From positions 620,001-684,000 of the forward strand of contig NZ_JBJXCY010000002.1 of NCBI RefSeq assembly GCF_046159835.1: a stretch of 64,000 bases of DNA, read 5' to 3'. This document shows, piece after piece, positions 17,714-25,614 of this stretch (the first letter of the stretch is position 1; each line of letters begins with the position of its first letter). The translations under genes were made by a program, and so were the position numbers. The notes under the pieces were generated by a model, which had not been told where the DNA came from, did not search any database, and saw only the letters and a list, made by a program, of their open reading frames with translations. This DNA is from JACKJK01 sp046159835 (GTDB lineage Bacteria; Pseudomonadota; Alphaproteobacteria; Rhizobiales; Tepidamorphaceae).

Positions 17714-18598
17714 ATGACAAATTCGGATTTCGACCCCGCTCGCGGCATCGGCGCGACGCTCGCAGCCATCGCGATCGAGGCAGGAATAGCCATTCTCGAC
17801 GTCTTCCACTCGAATTTCGACGTGGACGAAAAATCGGATCATTCCCCCGTGACCGCAGCCGACAAGCGCGCCGAGCGGATCATCCTCCAGAGACTCGTCG
17901 AACATTTCCCGGACGTTCCCGTGATCGCCGAGGAGTCCGTGTCGGCCGGACAGGTCCCGGCGCACGAGGCCCGGATGTTTCTCGTCGACCCCCTGGACGG
18001 CACGCGTGAGTTCATCGCGGGGCGCGGCGAGTTCACCGTCAACATCGCGCTCATAGACAACGGCGCGCCGATTGCCGGCGCGCTCTATGCACCTGCGTGG
18101 CGCGATGCCTCTGGCTGGATCTGCTTTGCCGATGGCTCGCGCGGGGCCTGCGAGGCGGATGTGGAAAACCCGTCCAGCGAAGACGCGTGCCTGCCACCAC
18201 AGTCCGCGTGGCGGCGCCTTTCAACCCGCAAGCCGGACGCGAACGGGATGAAGGCGGTTGCCAGCCGCTCGCACCTGAGTGCGGAAACGCGTGACTACCT
18301 GGCGCGCATCGGCATCGAACAAACCGTGAGTGCCGGCTCGGCGCTGAAGTTCTGCTTGCTGGCCCGTGGTGAAGCCGACGTATATCCGCGCCTCTCCCCT
18401 ACGATGGAGTGGGATACGGCGGCAGGCGACGCGATCCTGCGGGCGGCTGGCGGCTGCGTGGTGCGGCGCGACGGCGAGCCGATGGATTACGGCCAGCGGC
18501 CGGGTGAATATCTCAACCCACATTTCATCGCGTGGGGAACACCCGAACCGCCGGAACGCTTCCGCGTGACGGCGAACAGGCAGGCCGTCTCAGGCTGA
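17714..18598 (+). CDS. cysQ: 3'(2'),5'-bisphosphate nucleotidase CysQ
   Basis: CysQ hydrolyses 3'-phosphoadenosine 5'-phosphate (PAP) to AMP, clearing the by-product of sulfate assimilation and sulfotransfer; it is a Mg-dependent, lithium-sensitive member of the inositol monophosphatase superfamily. Motifs: SPVTAADKRAE, the metal-binding EES (about residue 76) and the signature DPLDGTREFI (about 95), then WDTAAGDAIL near the C-terminus. The start at 17714 (294 residues) has AGGA 5 bases upstream; an ATG at 17699 is the alternative. It is divergent from chpT. The sulfotransferase-like gene at 7074 could be a PAP source in the same cell, but that link is speculative. Confidence 0.92.
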   Translation: MTNSDFDPARGIGATLAAIAIEAGIAILDVFHSNFDVDEKSDHSPVTAADKRAERIILQRLVEHFPDVPVIAEESVSAGQVPAHEARMFLVDPLDGTREFIAGRGEFTVNIALIDNGAPIAGALYAPAWRDASGWICFADGSRGACEADVENPSSEDACLPPQSAWRRLSTRKPDANGMKAVASRSHLSAETRDYLARIGIEQTVSAGSALKFCLLARGEADVYPRLSPTMEWDTAAGDAILRAAGGCVVRRDGEPMDYGQRPGEYLNPHFIAWGTPEPPERFRVTANRQAVSG

Positions 18599-18602
18599 GA
18601 GA

Positions 18603-19184
18603 TCAGTTGAAGATGTCGGGAGCAGGCGCATCCGGCGAGGTCGGCTCGACCTTCTTTTCCGGCTTCGGCTCGGGAAGGCCGTTCATGCGCCGCCACTCGG
18701 CTTCCGCCATGGCAACGAACTCGTCCGGTGCTTCGTTGAACACGGCGATCTGCTGCGGCGTGTGGAAGAGCAGCACACCGCCCTTGTGCATGACGTAAAG
18801 CTCGGGATTGCCGGACGCGTAGTGCCCGCGCGCGAGAGACACGACGCTGAAGCCGCCGAAGCGTGGTGCATAGAGTTCCGGGTGCGCGTCGAAAGCCTGC
18901 TGATTGCCGGGATTGGCGAAAATCCAGGCCGCATCATGCCAGCGAGCGAGGTTCAACGGATCACCGGCGCGCGGCCGCCCGTCGGTGAAATAGCTCACCG
19001 GGTCAAACCCGGCGATGGCAAAGCCCGTGGTTGCGTCGACGGAAACCGGCAGCGCGTTTTGCGGCACCGGCTGGCCCGGCACCTGCCCGGCAGCTTTCGC
19101 GCCACCACCGAACATGATTGCAACAGGCAGCGCGAAAAGCGCCACCAGTGTTGCCACGCCAGCATTTGGCCGGATTGCCGACAT
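18603..19184 (-). CDS. YHS-domain secreted/periplasmic protein
   Basis: A 193-residue protein with an N-terminal hydrophobic signal segment (about residues 8-30, VATLVALFALPVAIMFGGGAKA) and a YHS-type domain (about 48-110) containing AIAGFDPVSYFTDGRPR and HPELYAPRFGGFSV. YHS domains are found with metal-handling and heme or copper proteins, but the function of this secreted form is unknown. The C-terminus is Pro/Glu-rich. The ATG at 19184 is used; a TTG four codons upstream is less likely. It ends 5 bases from the convergent cysQ stop and is divergent from eipA. Confidence 0.75.
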   Translation of the reverse strand: MSAIRPNAGVATLVALFALPVAIMFGGGAKAAGQVPGQPVPQNALPVSVDATTGFAIAGFDPVSYFTDGRPRAGDPLNLARWHDAAWIFANPGNQQAFDAHPELYAPRFGGFSVVSLARGHYASGNPELYVMHKGGVLLFHTPQQIAVFNEAPDEFVAMAEAEWRRMNGLPEPKPEKKVEPTSPDAPAPDIFN

Positions 19185-19315
19185 TTTGTTAACCAACTCG
19201 CTACCATACTGCGCCGCAAGAGCGGCTCAATGGCCGTGAGCGTGCACCTGCAGGCGTTAAAAAACAGCCAAGCAGCGCTTGCGACGGGTCGCCTGGAAAC
19301 TTTCGGAGACAGTCC

Positions 19316-19894
19316 ATGCTGAACCGTCGCAACTTCGTGTCCGGCCTCGCCGCCACCGGCGCGACCACCGCCGCGCCGTTGACCGCGCTGGCCCAGTTCG
19401 CAGATCCCAATGCAACCTATTCTTCCGACGAGATCGTCGACACCGGCCACCGCTTCTTCGGTGCCGTGTCCAAGGGCCTCGCAAAAACCGTGGAATATTG
19501 CTTCAGCCAGGCTGGCCGTCCCAACGGCTACATCCTCGGCGAGGAAGGCAGCGGCGCGATTGTCGCGGGCCTGCGCTACGGCGAAGGCACGCTCTACACC
19601 AAGAATGCCGGCATGCACCGCGTCTACTGGCAGGGCCCGACCATCGGCTGGGACTTCGGTGGCGAAGGCAGCCGCTGCATGACGCTGGTCTACAATCTCC
19701 CCTCCGTTCCGGAACTCTACAAGTATTATGGCGGCGTGAACGGCTCGGCCTACGCCATCGCCGGTCTTGGCGTTGCCTTCTACGGCAACAATAACATGGT
19801 GCTGGCACCGATCCGCTCAGGGATCGGCGCGCGTCTGGGCGCCAATATCGGCTACCTCAAACTGACCGCGCACCCGACCTGGAACCCGTTCTGA
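19316..19894 (+). CDS. eipA: EipA-like envelope protein (DUF1134)
   Basis: DUF1134 proteins are small periplasmic proteins conserved in Alphaproteobacteria. The Brucella homologue EipA is needed for envelope stress resistance and virulence and, as I recall, is a direct CtrA target. The 192-residue protein has an export signal starting MLNRRNFVSGLAATGA with a twin-arginine-like RRNFV, cleavage likely near ALA-Q (residue 27), then the DUF1134 core rich in Gly and aromatic residues (GYILGEEGSGAIVAGLRYGEG, GPTIGWDFGGEGSR). Upstream at 19189 is a single TTAACCAA half-site but no full CtrA box. A strong terminator follows. Confidence 0.85.
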   Translation: MLNRRNFVSGLAATGATTAAPLTALAQFADPNATYSSDEIVDTGHRFFGAVSKGLAKTVEYCFSQAGRPNGYILGEEGSGAIVAGLRYGEGTLYTKNAGMHRVYWQGPTIGWDFGGEGSRCMTLVYNLPSVPELYKYYGGVNGSAYAIAGLGVAFYGNNNMVLAPIRSGIGARLGANIGYLKLTAHPTWNPF

Positions 19895-19925
19895 TCTGAC
19901 GGTTTCCACACCGCTGAATTGACGA

Positions 19926-19952
19926 ACGGCCGGCGCCCTCGCCGGCCGTTTT
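19926..19952 (+). terminator. Intrinsic terminator after eipA
   Basis: A perfect 10-bp stem, ACGGCCGGCG and CGCCGGCCGT, with loop CCCT is followed directly by TTT. It begins 32 bases after the eipA stop. Confidence 0.8.
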
Positions 19953-20151
19953 CGCATGTGCGGCTTTTCGCGTTAGCCTTGATGAAAGGTAAATCTTTCG
20001 GTTCGGACAGCTTCCATGGCAAGATGGCTCCACAGGGAACTGTCAGTGTGGGCAAGCATTGTCCGGCACCGCCGATCCGGCGGCACGAAATCACCGAAAT
20101 CGACGACCAGCGACACGAAACAAAAGCGTTCCAGGCACGGGTGAGAGTACG

Positions 20152-21384
20152 ATGATCGAGTGGATCATGTTGTTCGCGTTGGGTTTTTGCACGGCCGGCA
20201 TTCTCGCCGTGCTCGCAATCCCCGTCATCTGGCGGCGCGCTGCCAAGATCACCGGACGCCGCATTCGTGGCGCGCTCCCCGTCTCCATGGGCGAAATCCA
20301 GGCCGACAAGGACCAGATGCGCGCCGAGTTCGCCATGGCCGCGCGCAAGCTGGAACGCTCCATCGAGGAGTTGAAGCAGAAGTCCGCGCGCCACCAGGCC
20401 GAGATCGGCAAGCGTGACGAGGTCATCCGCAGCCAGAAGGTCGAGATCATCAATCGCCGCCGCACCGAGGAAGAGCTTCTCGAGCGCGTCGAGAAACTGG
20501 ATTCGCGCCTCTCCAAGCAGGACAAGGAACTCTCGACCCGCGACAACGCCATCGAGGCGCGCGATTCAACGCTCGCCGAGCGCCAGTCCGCACTGTCGCG
20601 CAGGGATGCCGAAATCGCCGAACTCAACACCCTGTCGGATACCCGCCGGGTCGAGGTTGTGGCCCTGAAGACGCGCATGGAAGCGCTCAAGGCCAACCTG
20701 TCGGAGCGCGACGAGAACATCGCCAAGCTGAAGGCCCGCATCACCGAGGCCGAGGACGAGATGAAGTCCGTCCGCAAGATGCTGGCCGAGCGCGAGACAG
20801 AATTGTCTGCCCGCGATGGTGAAGTCCGTCGCCTGCGCCAGTCCATCGACAAGCAGGAAAAGGCGATTGCGGAAGCAGACTCCAACATTGCCGGCCTCAA
20901 GCGAGCACTCGCGACCGAGCGCAAGCTGGTGACGGAGAAGGATCGGGAGATCGACACCGCCACTGGTTCCATGTCCGAGCGCAACGCCGAGGCGGGACGT
21001 CTGGCGGCACAGCTTGCAACTGCCAACAAGCAGCGCGTGCGCGCCGAGGAAAAGCTTCAGAAGCTGGAAACCGAACTGACCGAACTGCGCGCTGGAAACG
21101 GGTCGCGCTCGCGCGCCGGCGTCGTGGCGAACGGCAACGGCTCACCCGTCGTCGCCGACAAGGAATGGGAAACGGAGAAGCGCGAGAACGCGCTGCTTCG
21201 CGAGCACCTGAACGACTTGGCAGCGGAAGTCGTCAGCCTCACGAGCGCGCTCGATGGCGACAACGGCGAGATCCGCAACATGGCCGACGATCTCGTCTCG
21301 ACGCCGGCTGGCGGCGAGAGCAAGTCGGCACAGTCGCTGGCGGACCGCATCCGCGCGCTGCAGAGCCAGGTGGCCCGCCATTAG
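20152..21384 (+). CDS. Membrane-anchored coiled-coil protein of unknown function
   Basis: A 410-residue protein with one N-terminal membrane segment (about residues 3-24, WIMLFALGFCTAGILAVLAI), a basic stretch RRAAKITGRRIRG, then a long, nearly continuous coiled coil from about residue 45 to 325 dominated by Glu, Lys, Arg and Ala, and a less charged tail. Close relatives occur across the Hyphomicrobiales with the same start (MIEWIMLFALGF); their role is not known to me. It might be a structural or division-related envelope protein with the coil in the cytoplasm. The ATG at 20152 is chosen because the hydrophobic start follows directly; the 31 codons in frame upstream have no membrane or family character. 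The stop lies inside a 32-bp tandem repeat. Confidence 0.8.
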   Translation: MIEWIMLFALGFCTAGILAVLAIPVIWRRAAKITGRRIRGALPVSMGEIQADKDQMRAEFAMAARKLERSIEELKQKSARHQAEIGKRDEVIRSQKVEIINRRRTEEELLERVEKLDSRLSKQDKELSTRDNAIEARDSTLAERQSALSRRDAEIAELNTLSDTRRVEVVALKTRMEALKANLSERDENIAKLKARITEAEDEMKSVRKMLAERETELSARDGEVRRLRQSIDKQEKAIAEADSNIAGLKRALATERKLVTEKDREIDTATGSMSERNAEAGRLAAQLATANKQRVRAEEKLQKLETELTELRAGNGSRSRAGVVANGNGSPVVADKEWETEKRENALLREHLNDLAAEVVSLTSALDGDNGEIRNMADDLVSTPAGGESKSAQSLADRIRALQSQVARH

Positions 21385-21451
21385 GCGGACACCGATACGA
21401 AGTGGCCCGCCATTAGGCGGACACCGATACGAAGCGGCCCGCCACTAGGCG
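21371..21451. repeat. 32-bp tandem repeat, 2.5 copies, spanning the stops of two convergent genes
   Basis: Two identical 32-base units occupy 21371-21402 and 21403-21434 (unit begins TGGCCCGCCATTAGG and ends GATACGAAG), followed by a partial third copy at 21435-21451 with two mismatches. The first unit contains the TAG stop of the coiled-coil gene, and the last contains the stop of the manganese permease gene on the other strand. There are no spacers, so it is not CRISPR. Confidence 0.9.
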
Positions 21452-22305
21452 TTTTCTGCGGCTTCTTCCAGGTCCACGTCCACCGCATTGCTCGCCCGCC
21501 GGTTCAGCACCTGCCGGTAGACGAAGGCGGCCATGAAGGTCGCCGTCAGCAGCAGGATGATGGTCGGCGCGGGCGCGCTGTCGAGCCAGAAGCTGGCATA
21601 GACGCCCGCCACCATCGCGAAGGCCGTGACCAGCACGGCCACCACCATCATCTGCGAGAAGCGGTTCGTCAGCAGGAAGGCGATGGCGCCCGGCGCGATC
21701 AGCAACCCAATGGCGAGGATCAGCCCGACTGCTTTCAGCGTGCCCACCACCGTCAGGGAAAGAAGCGCCAGCAGCCCGTAGTGCAGCACGCGCACCGGCA
21801 GCCCCACGGCGCGCGCCTGCGCCGGGTCGAAGGCATGCAGCAACAGGTCCTTCCAGCGCACCAGCAGCAGCGCCGTCACCAGCGCGGCGATTAGGCCCGT
21901 CGTCCACAGATCTTCTGACCCCACGCCGAGCATGTTGCCGAACAGGATGTGGTCGAGATGCACGTTGGTGCTGACCTTCGTGTAGAGCACCATGCCGAAG
22001 CCGAACATGCCGGAGAACACGACACCCATGATCGTGTCCTGCTTCACGCGGCTGTTTTCCTTCAGGTACCCGGTCGCGAGCGCGCACGTCATGCCGGCGA
22101 TGAAGGCCCCGACCACCAGCGGGATATTGACGATGTAGGCGATGACGATGCCCGGCAGCACTGCGTGGCTGATGGCATCGCCCATCAGCGACCAGCCCTT
22201 CAGCACCAGGAAGCACGACAAGATCGCGGTTGGCGGTGCCAGCAGCAGCGCGATCCAGAACGCGTTCTGCATGAAGCCGAACTGGAAGGGCACAAGAAGC
22301 TCCAT
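21445..22305 (-). CDS. sitD: Manganese/iron ABC transporter permease SitD
   Basis: Second integral membrane subunit of a metal-type (ABC-3) importer. The 286-residue protein has eight or so membrane segments and the ABC-3 hallmarks FLVLKGWSLMGDAISHAVLPG near residue 31, a cytoplasmic coupling region RWKDLLLHAFDPAQARAVGLP around 150, and AVGLILAIGLLIAPGAIAFLLT. The C-terminal tail is acidic. The start ATG overlaps the sitC stop by one base (TGATG), so the two permeases are coupled. A longer frame to 23112 is an antisense-like read-through of sitC in another phase and is rejected. Confidence 0.9.
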   Translation of the reverse strand: MELLVPFQFGFMQNAFWIALLLAPPTAILSCFLVLKGWSLMGDAISHAVLPGIVIAYIVNIPLVVGAFIAGMTCALATGYLKENSRVKQDTIMGVVFSGMFGFGMVLYTKVSTNVHLDHILFGNMLGVGSEDLWTTGLIAALVTALLLVRWKDLLLHAFDPAQARAVGLPVRVLHYGLLALLSLTVVGTLKAVGLILAIGLLIAPGAIAFLLTNRFSQMMVVAVLVTAFAMVAGVYASFWLDSAPAPTIILLLTATFMAAFVYRQVLNRRASNAVDVDLEEAAENA

Positions 22306-23162
22306 CAATGCGCCTCCTCCAGCGCCAGCCGCGCGCGGCGTCGCGCTGCCAGCAGGCCGTGCTTGGGTGCAAACACGAAGACGCCGAGGAAGATCAGCGT
22401 CTGCAGGGTAATGATGATGCCGCCTGTCGCCCCGTCGAGAAAGAACGAGAGATAGGCACCCGCAAAGCTCGTCACCGCGCCGAGAACGACGCTGATGGCG
22501 ATCAGCCGGGGAAACCGGTCGGTGAGCAGGTAGGCCGTCGCACCCGGCGTCACCACCATGGCGATGACGAGGAATGCGCCGACCGTCTGCAGCGCGGCGA
22601 CGCACGACGCCGACAGCAGCACGAAAAAGATGAACTTGAGCACGTCGGGCCGCAGGCCGATGGAGCGGGCGTGATCCTCGTCGAAGAACACGACCATCAG
22701 GTCCTTCCACTTCAGCAGTAGCACCGCCAGCGACACGAAGCCGATGAGCGCCAGTTGCACCGTGTCGGCGGGCGTGATGGCGAGGATGTTGCCGAGGATG
22801 ATCGTCTGCACGTCGACCGGCACCGGCGAGACGGAGACCATGAACAGGCCAAGCCCGAAGAAGGACGTGAAGATGATCCCGATGATCGTGTCTTCCTTCA
22901 GCCCCGTGCGCTGGTTGAGAAACAGCATCGCGGCGGCTGCCAGCCCGCCGGAGAGAAACGCCCCGACCGCGAACGGCAGGCCGAGCATGTAGGCCCCGGC
23001 GACACCGGGCACGATGGAATGGCTCAGCGCATCGCCGATCAGTGACCAGCCCTTGAGCATCAAGTAGGCGGAGAGGAACGCGCAGACCCCGCCCACCAGC
23101 GCGCTCACCCACATTGCGTTGGTCATGTAGCCGTAGGCGAAGGGTTCCAGCAGCGTACTCAA
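22305..23162 (-). CDS. sitC: Manganese/iron ABC transporter permease SitC
   Basis: First permease of the Sit-type importer, 285 residues, ABC-3 family. Visible: YLMLKGWSLIGDALSHSIVPGVAGAYM (residues about 33-60), the coupling segment KWKDLMVVFFDEDHARSIGL, and LQTVGAFLVIAMVVTPGATAYLL. The start is a TTG overlapping the sitB stop as TTGA, a rare codon but required by position and by the conserved MSTLLEPFAYGYM beginning. It is paralogous to sitD, with the two permeases forming the membrane heterodimer. Confidence 0.9.
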   Translation of the reverse strand: MSTLLEPFAYGYMTNAMWVSALVGGVCAFLSAYLMLKGWSLIGDALSHSIVPGVAGAYMLGLPFAVGAFLSGGLAAAAMLFLNQRTGLKEDTIIGIIFTSFFGLGLFMVSVSPVPVDVQTIILGNILAITPADTVQLALIGFVSLAVLLLKWKDLMVVFFDEDHARSIGLRPDVLKFIFFVLLSASCVAALQTVGAFLVIAMVVTPGATAYLLTDRFPRLIAISVVLGAVTSFAGAYLSFFLDGATGGIIITLQTLIFLGVFVFAPKHGLLAARRRARLALEEAH

Positions 23163-24058
23163 CTCTCGTCGCGCTCCGCCAGCGTCTTGGTCTGCTCGTC
23201 GTAGATGACGAAAGGGCGCTCGTCGTCGGTGATGATGGTCACCTCGCGGTGGTCCTCGTCGTCGTGCAGGTCCTGCCCGCCGAGCACGAAGTGCCGCAGC
23301 ACGCCGCCGAACGTGTCTTCCAGGTTCGCCCGCGTGAAGGTCTCCACCGTCGGCCCGTAGTGCAGCACGGTGCCCTTCACCAGCACAGCCTGGTCGCAGA
23401 ATTCCGGCACCGAGCCGAGATTGTGGGTGGAGACGAGCATGACGCGGCCCTCCGCGCGCAACTCGCGCAACAGCGCGATGATCGCGGCCTCGGTCTTCAC
23501 GTCGACGCCGGTGAAGGGTTCATCGAGCAGGATCACCTGCCCTTCCTGCGCCAGCGCGCGGGCAAGGAAGACCCGCTTTCGCTGGCCGCCGGACAACTCG
23601 CCGATCTGCCGGTCGGCAAACTCGGCCATGTTGACCCGTTCCAGCGCAGCGGAGACGGCATCGTGGTCGATACGCGATGGAATGCGCAGGAAGCCCATGC
23701 GCCCGTAGCGGCCCATCATCACCACGTCGCGAACGAGGACCGGAAAGGTCCAGTCGACCTCCTCGGCCTGCGGCACGTAGGCGACAATGCCCTGCCCGAC
23801 CGCGTCCTTCACGTCCATGCCGAGCATTCCGATCTTGCCGCGCCCGAACGGCAGGAACCCCATGATCGCCTTGAACAGCGTGGACTTGCCAGCACCGTTC
23901 ACGCCGACAAGCGCGGCGATGGTGCCGCGCGGAATGGCGAAGCTCGCATCGCGCAGCGCCGTTACGCCGTTGCGGTAGGTGACCGTGACGCCATCGGCCC
24001 ACAGCCCGGCTTGCGCCTTGTCGGAAACCTCGACTCGCTCGTCGACCTTCATGTCCAT
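23159..24058 (-). CDS. sitB: Manganese/iron ABC transporter ATP-binding protein SitB
   Basis: ATPase subunit of the importer, 299 residues. Motifs: Walker A GVNGAGKST (about residue 53), signature LSGGQRKRVFLARAL (about 155), Walker B VILLDEPFTGVD, and switch His in LVSTHNLG. The last 50 residues form an acidic extension (HHREVTIITDDERPF type) beyond the core ATPase, seen in some Sit-type proteins. It lies 13 bases downstream of sitA and overlaps sitC by 4 bases. Confidence 0.93.
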   Translation of the reverse strand: MDMKVDERVEVSDKAQAGLWADGVTVTYRNGVTALRDASFAIPRGTIAALVGVNGAGKSTLFKAIMGFLPFGRGKIGMLGMDVKDAVGQGIVAYVPQAEEVDWTFPVLVRDVVMMGRYGRMGFLRIPSRIDHDAVSAALERVNMAEFADRQIGELSGGQRKRVFLARALAQEGQVILLDEPFTGVDVKTEAAIIALLRELRAEGRVMLVSTHNLGSVPEFCDQAVLVKGTVLHYGPTVETFTRANLEDTFGGVLRHFVLGGQDLHDDEDHREVTIITDDERPFVIYDEQTKTLAERDES

Positions 24059-24071
24059 GAGGCGCTCCCGG

Positions 24072-24968
24072 TCATTGTCCGCCCAGTCCCTTGGCGATGG
24101 TGTCGACGGTCACGCGCAGCAGGTCGAGATAGGTCGGCACCGGGCCGCCCTCTTCCGACAGGCTGTCTACATAAAGGACGCCGCCATAGGCAGCCCCGGT
24201 CTCCCGCGCGACCTGTTCGGCAGGATCGGTGTTGACGGTGCTCTCGCAGAACACGGCGGGAATTGCGTTGTCGCGCACCGCGTCGATCATCCGGCGCACC
24301 TGCTGCGGCGTGCCGACCTGGTCAGCATTCATCGGCCACAGGTAGATTTCCTTCAGGCCGAGATCGCGGGCGAGATAGCTGAACGCGCCTTCGCAGGTGG
24401 CAAGCCAGCGCTTGTCCTGCGGCACCGTGTCGATCTCCGCGCGCAGCGGCGCGAGTGCTGCATCGATCTGCGCCTTGTAGCTTTCGGCATTCGCGGCATA
24501 GGTGTCCGCGTTTCCGGCGTCCTGCGCCGACAGCGCATCGCGGATGTTATCGACATAGATCTTGGCGTTGTCCGGCGACATCCAGGCATGCGGGTTCGGC
24601 TTGCCCTCGTAGGAGCCTTCCGAGATCGGAATCGCGTCCACGCCCTCGCTCAGCGTGGCCGAGGGCACGTCACCGAGATTGCGCAGGAACTGCTCGAACC
24701 ACAGCTCCAGGTTCATGCCGTTCCACAGGATGAGGTCCGCACCCTGCGCACGAACGAGGTCGCGCGGCGTCGGCGCGTAGCCGTGGATTTCCGCGCCGGG
24801 CTTGGTGACGGATGCGACCTCCGCCGCGTTACCGGCCACGTTCCGCGCGATATCCGCGATGACGGTGAAGGTCGTGACGACGCGCAGCTTGTCGGCGCGC
24901 GCTTCGGCGAACGGCGCCGCGGCAACAAGGGCGATCAGCATCAGGGACGCCATCAGGCGCGGAAACAT
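24072..24968 (-). CDS. sitA: Manganese/iron ABC transporter substrate-binding protein SitA
   Basis: Periplasmic cluster A-I metal receptor, 298 residues from the ATG at 24968. A signal peptide (about residues 4-24, ending AEARA) precedes the lobes. Candidate metal ligands typical of the family are visible: His in GAEIHGYAPTPRD, His in KPNPHAWMSPDN, Glu in VFCESTVNTDPAEQ and Asp in LYVDSLSEEGGPV. The ATG at 24968 is preferred because AAGG sits 9 bases upstream; an in-frame ATG at 24977 directly abuts AAGG. A MntR-type operator lies about 40-60 bases upstream. Manganese is favoured over zinc because the divergent regulator is MntR. Confidence 0.92.
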   Translation of the reverse strand: MFPRLMASLMLIALVAAAPFAEARADKLRVVTTFTVIADIARNVAGNAAEVASVTKPGAEIHGYAPTPRDLVRAQGADLILWNGMNLELWFEQFLRNLGDVPSATLSEGVDAIPISEGSYEGKPNPHAWMSPDNAKIYVDNIRDALSAQDAGNADTYAANAESYKAQIDAALAPLRAEIDTVPQDKRWLATCEGAFSYLARDLGLKEIYLWPMNADQVGTPQQVRRMIDAVRDNAIPAVFCESTVNTDPAEQVARETGAAYGGVLYVDSLSEEGGPVPTYLDLLRVTVDTIAKGLGGQ

Positions 24969-25005
24969 CAAACACATCCTTTGCAGAAACTCGACTTCTC
25001 CAGTG

Positions 25006-25025
25006 AATATAGCAAAGGCTAATTT
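25006..25025. promoter_or_regulatory. MntR-type operator (sitA side)
   Basis: The sequence AATATAGCAAAGGCTAATTT is an imperfect inverted repeat around AAAG with TAGC/GCTA arms, closely resembling the enterobacterial MntR box (CATAGCAAAGGCTATG type). It sits 38-57 bases before the sitA start, next to the mntR gene. Confidence 0.82.
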
Positions 25026-25094
25026 AATGGCAATGGGCTGAATTTCATTGGCCTTGCAATTCCCCTCGTGAGGAATCTTCGTGGCGCTAGCGAG

Positions 25095-25114
25095 AAGTTA
25101 GCCCTTGCTATGAA
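25095..25114. promoter_or_regulatory. MntR-type operator (mntR side)
   Basis: AGTTAGCCCTTGCTATGA is the same element in the opposite orientation (reverse strand TCATAGCAAGGGCTAACT), 57-76 bases before the mntR start. Two boxes 70 bases apart would let MntR repress both the transporter and its own gene. Confidence 0.8.
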
Positions 25115-25170
25115 AGTGTTCACCCGCGAAAATCGTTTGCACGATAACCACCTGCGGGAGAGAGCCAGAT

Positions 25171-25614
25171 ATGACGGGACGTACCGCCAGACGCGCCCTC
25201 CCCGATGCGGAAGCCCAATCGCAAAGCTTCAAGCAGGTGCGCGAGGCCCGACGCAGCGCGCTGGTCGAGGATTACGTGGAACTGATTTCCGACCTGATCG
25301 GCCGCGATGGCGAGGCCCGGCAGGTCGATATCGCGACCCGCCTGGGCGTTTCCCAGCCAACCGTCGCCAAGATGCTGAAACGTCTGGTGGAAGAAGGCCT
25401 CGTCACCCAGAAGCCCTATCGCGGTGTCTTCCTCACAGAGGCCGGCCAGACCATCGCCGCCGACAGCCGCGCGCGCCACCAGACGGTGGAATCCTTCCTG
25501 CGCGCGCTGGGCGTCAGCGAGGAGACAGCCCGCACCGACGCTGAAGGCATCGAGCACCACGTCAGCGAAGAGACACTCGAAGCCTTCCGCCGCTTCATCG
25601 GCACGAAGCGCTAG
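25171..25614 (+). CDS. mntR: Manganese-responsive transcriptional regulator MntR
   Basis: DtxR/MntR-family metalloregulator that represses manganese import when Mn(II) is plentiful. The 147-residue protein is of the proteobacterial MntR type: a basic N-terminal extension (TGRTARRALPDAEAQ), winged helix about 35-95 with ARQVDIATRLGVSQPTVAKMLKRLVEEGLV, and a dimerisation/metal region with AEGIEHHVSEETLEAF (E, H, H metal ligands). GGGAGAGA lies 8-15 bases upstream of the ATG. It is divergent from sitABCD, with two matching operators between. Its TAG stop shares the four bases CTAG with the convergent aldo/keto reductase stop. Confidence 0.93.
   Translation: MTGRTARRALPDAEAQSQSFKQVREARRSALVEDYVELISDLIGRDGEARQVDIATRLGVSQPTVAKMLKRLVEEGLVTQKPYRGVFLTEAGQTIAADSRARHQTVESFLRALGVSEETARTDAEGIEHHVSEETLEAFRRFIGTKR

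Noticed and set aside
19189..19260. CtrA box upstream of eipA
   Set aside because: Only isolated half-sites (19189 TTAACCAA and 19257 TTAA) without the 7-base-spaced partner.
21371..21451. CRISPR array
   Set aside because: Units are directly contiguous without spacers, only 2.5 copies, and no cas genes are present.
21445..23112. A single 555-residue permease fusion of sitC and sitD
   Set aside because: The N-terminal 270 residues are sitC read out of phase and lack membrane character; the real sitD begins at 22305.
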